A stretch of DNA of 20,142 bases from the NCBI GenBank assembly GCA_009801015.1, contig VHZZ01001449.1, positions 129,854 to 149,995 of the forward strand, written 5' to 3'. Every line of letters starts with the position of its first letter. Position 1 is the stretch's first letter. The DNA is from Silene noctiflora (taxonomy: Eukaryota; Streptophyta; Magnoliopsida; Caryophyllales; Caryophyllaceae). The position numbers and the translations under genes were made by a program. This document shows, piece after piece, positions 19,232 to 20,142 of this stretch. The notes under the pieces are model-generated. The model did not search any database. It worked only from the letters and a program-made list of their open reading frames with translations, and was not told the DNA's origin.

Positions 19232-19946
19232 TGAAAAGACTCTTCTGGTCTATGTTCATTGTTGGCCATTTTCAAGCTATTACCCCCCAAGCCGTACGAA
19301 TTCGCCAATTATGAGTTGGGTGCAAACGAGCACCGGCCGCAACAGTGGAATAAATGAATGAATGGTCAATTCCGCAAAAACAATAAGAATTGAATCTACG
19401 GATCCACCTTAACTCAACTTGTTTACACATCCCACAGCTCATATATTTTGGGGTTTGCTAAAGATCGCCCCTAACTTTACTCATCTCGCCCCTAAATATT
19501 ACCTTTTTGCCCTTGTTTACTTAATTTGGTTATTTATTATTTGAATTTTAGTTTTCGTATTTTATTAAAACCGCTTCAAAACCGTGTTACCGTTTGAATT
19601 TCAAAATTTAAAAAAACTTCGAAAGATCAAAATTCAAAAAATACCGTCGTTGCTCAACCCGATTCATCCGAACATCACAAGAACGCACAAAATTCCGTCT
19701 TTTCTTCATCTATTTTGATGTTTTTGTTGCATTTATTTTGTTCGATTACGAACGATTTCGCCATTTTTGTGTGTTTTTTCTTGTTTTTGCGATCAATTTT
19801 TATCAAAAAAATCACTAAAATTGTTCTTTGATTGCTTCAATTTAGTGTCAATCAAGCATAAATGCATAATTGTTTGTTCTTTTCACTCAAATTGTTCCTT
19901 TGAAGTCTTCGCTGTTTTTCTTCTCAAAGCTTGATTACCATCAACA
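19232..19946. other. Spacer and possible leader of a transposable element
   Basis: From about 19450 the text GATCGCCCCTAAC…CTCGCCCCTAAATATTAC…TTTTTGCCCTTG is repetitive in style and resembles flanks of plant transposons. It is followed by AT-rich sequence. No gene was recognised. Confidence 0.35.
19685..19701. repeat. 17-bp direct repeat, copy 1
   Basis: GCACAAAATTCCGTCTT, identical to 20083-20099. A nearby TTGCTCAA also precedes both copies. Confidence 0.85.
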
Positions 19947-20142
19947 ATGGCGACTACTCCTGCTCCGTCATCTGTTTACAAAGATCCTTTACATCTTACT
20001 ACNGGTGATCAGTCTCTCCTACAACTGCTTCCTCAGGTGTTTTCTGGTAAATCTCCCTCTCAATTTCAATCCTTGCTCAATTGCACAAAATTCCGTCTTC
20101 AACCCAGAATTGTAACACCCGAGAATAAAATATTTATATTAA
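19947..20142 (+). mobile_element. Possible Copia-type retrotransposon 5' coding fragment, cut by the window edge
   Basis: The start MATTPAPSSVYKDPLHLTT and the following QSLLQLLPQVFSG resemble the N-terminal gag domain of plant Copia elements (DP-x-LHL, then a leucine-rich stretch before a FxG motif). Only the beginning is inside the window and it appears broken or fragmentary, so it is treated as a fossil. The resemblance is modest, and another repeat or a host gene fragment is possible. Confidence 0.35.
20083..20099. repeat. 17-bp direct repeat, copy 2
   Basis: Identical to 19685-19701. It lies at the right end of the Copia-like fragment. Confidence 0.85.

Noticed and set aside
1-20142. 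A multi-gene biosynthetic cluster or defence system
   Set aside because: The recognisable genes belong to unrelated housekeeping processes and are separated by ordinary plant intergenic repeats.

Overview
This is nuclear DNA from a flowering plant. The coding regions are split by GT-AG introns, the spacers are AT-rich, and short transposons are dense. The protein resemblances suggest a caryophyllid, probably of the spinach/beet/amaranth group; that placement is inference from remembered homologues, not a search result. There is no bacterial, phage or CRISPR content.

Three host genes look functional, all on the + strand. (1) A seven-exon gene at 3106-5682 encodes a 280-residue organellar RsmG/GidB-type 16S rRNA m7G methyltransferase. 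(2) A single-exon gene at 7864-8115 encodes an 83-residue lysine-rich protein with a SWADQW motif and no known function. (3) A fifteen-exon gene at 13908-19024 encodes an ALDH10 aldehyde dehydrogenase of 508 residues (503 from a second Met). It ends in the peroxisomal signal SKL and carries Ile at the position equivalent to 441 of spinach betaine aldehyde dehydrogenase. It therefore looks like the peroxisomal aminoaldehyde dehydrogenase paralogue, not the glycine-betaine enzyme. A fourth locus, on the - strand around 1040-1777, is an exon of an RlmN/Cfr-type radical-SAM RNA methyltransferase. A ~527-bp transposon interrupts it one base after the last cysteine codon of the iron-sulfur motif.

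Layout: 1-633 end of an LTR running off the window; 634-1066 unassigned; 1040-1777 broken RlmN-like exon with the inserted element; about 2230-2493 a possible 5' exon and a GA microsatellite; 2749-2776 a Helitron-like 3' end; 3106-5682 rsmG; 5683-7180 a cluster of miniature elements and a SINE-like piece; 7645-8115 the small gene; 8875-9870 three miniature elements, one nested in another; 9871-13800 AT-rich intergenic DNA with a pair of related MITEs and a second Helitron-like end; 13824-19231 the ALDH10 gene; 19232-20142 spacer, then what may be the start of a Copia-type element.

The genes do not form a pathway: one serves organellar ribosomes, one peroxisomal aminoaldehyde oxidation, one is unknown. 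I see no unknown multi-gene system. The most informative points are the ALDH10 specificity residue and targeting signal, the transposon inside the RlmN Fe-S motif with a direct repeat that marks the original site, and a shared asymmetric terminus linking that transposon to a second copy 8 kb away.
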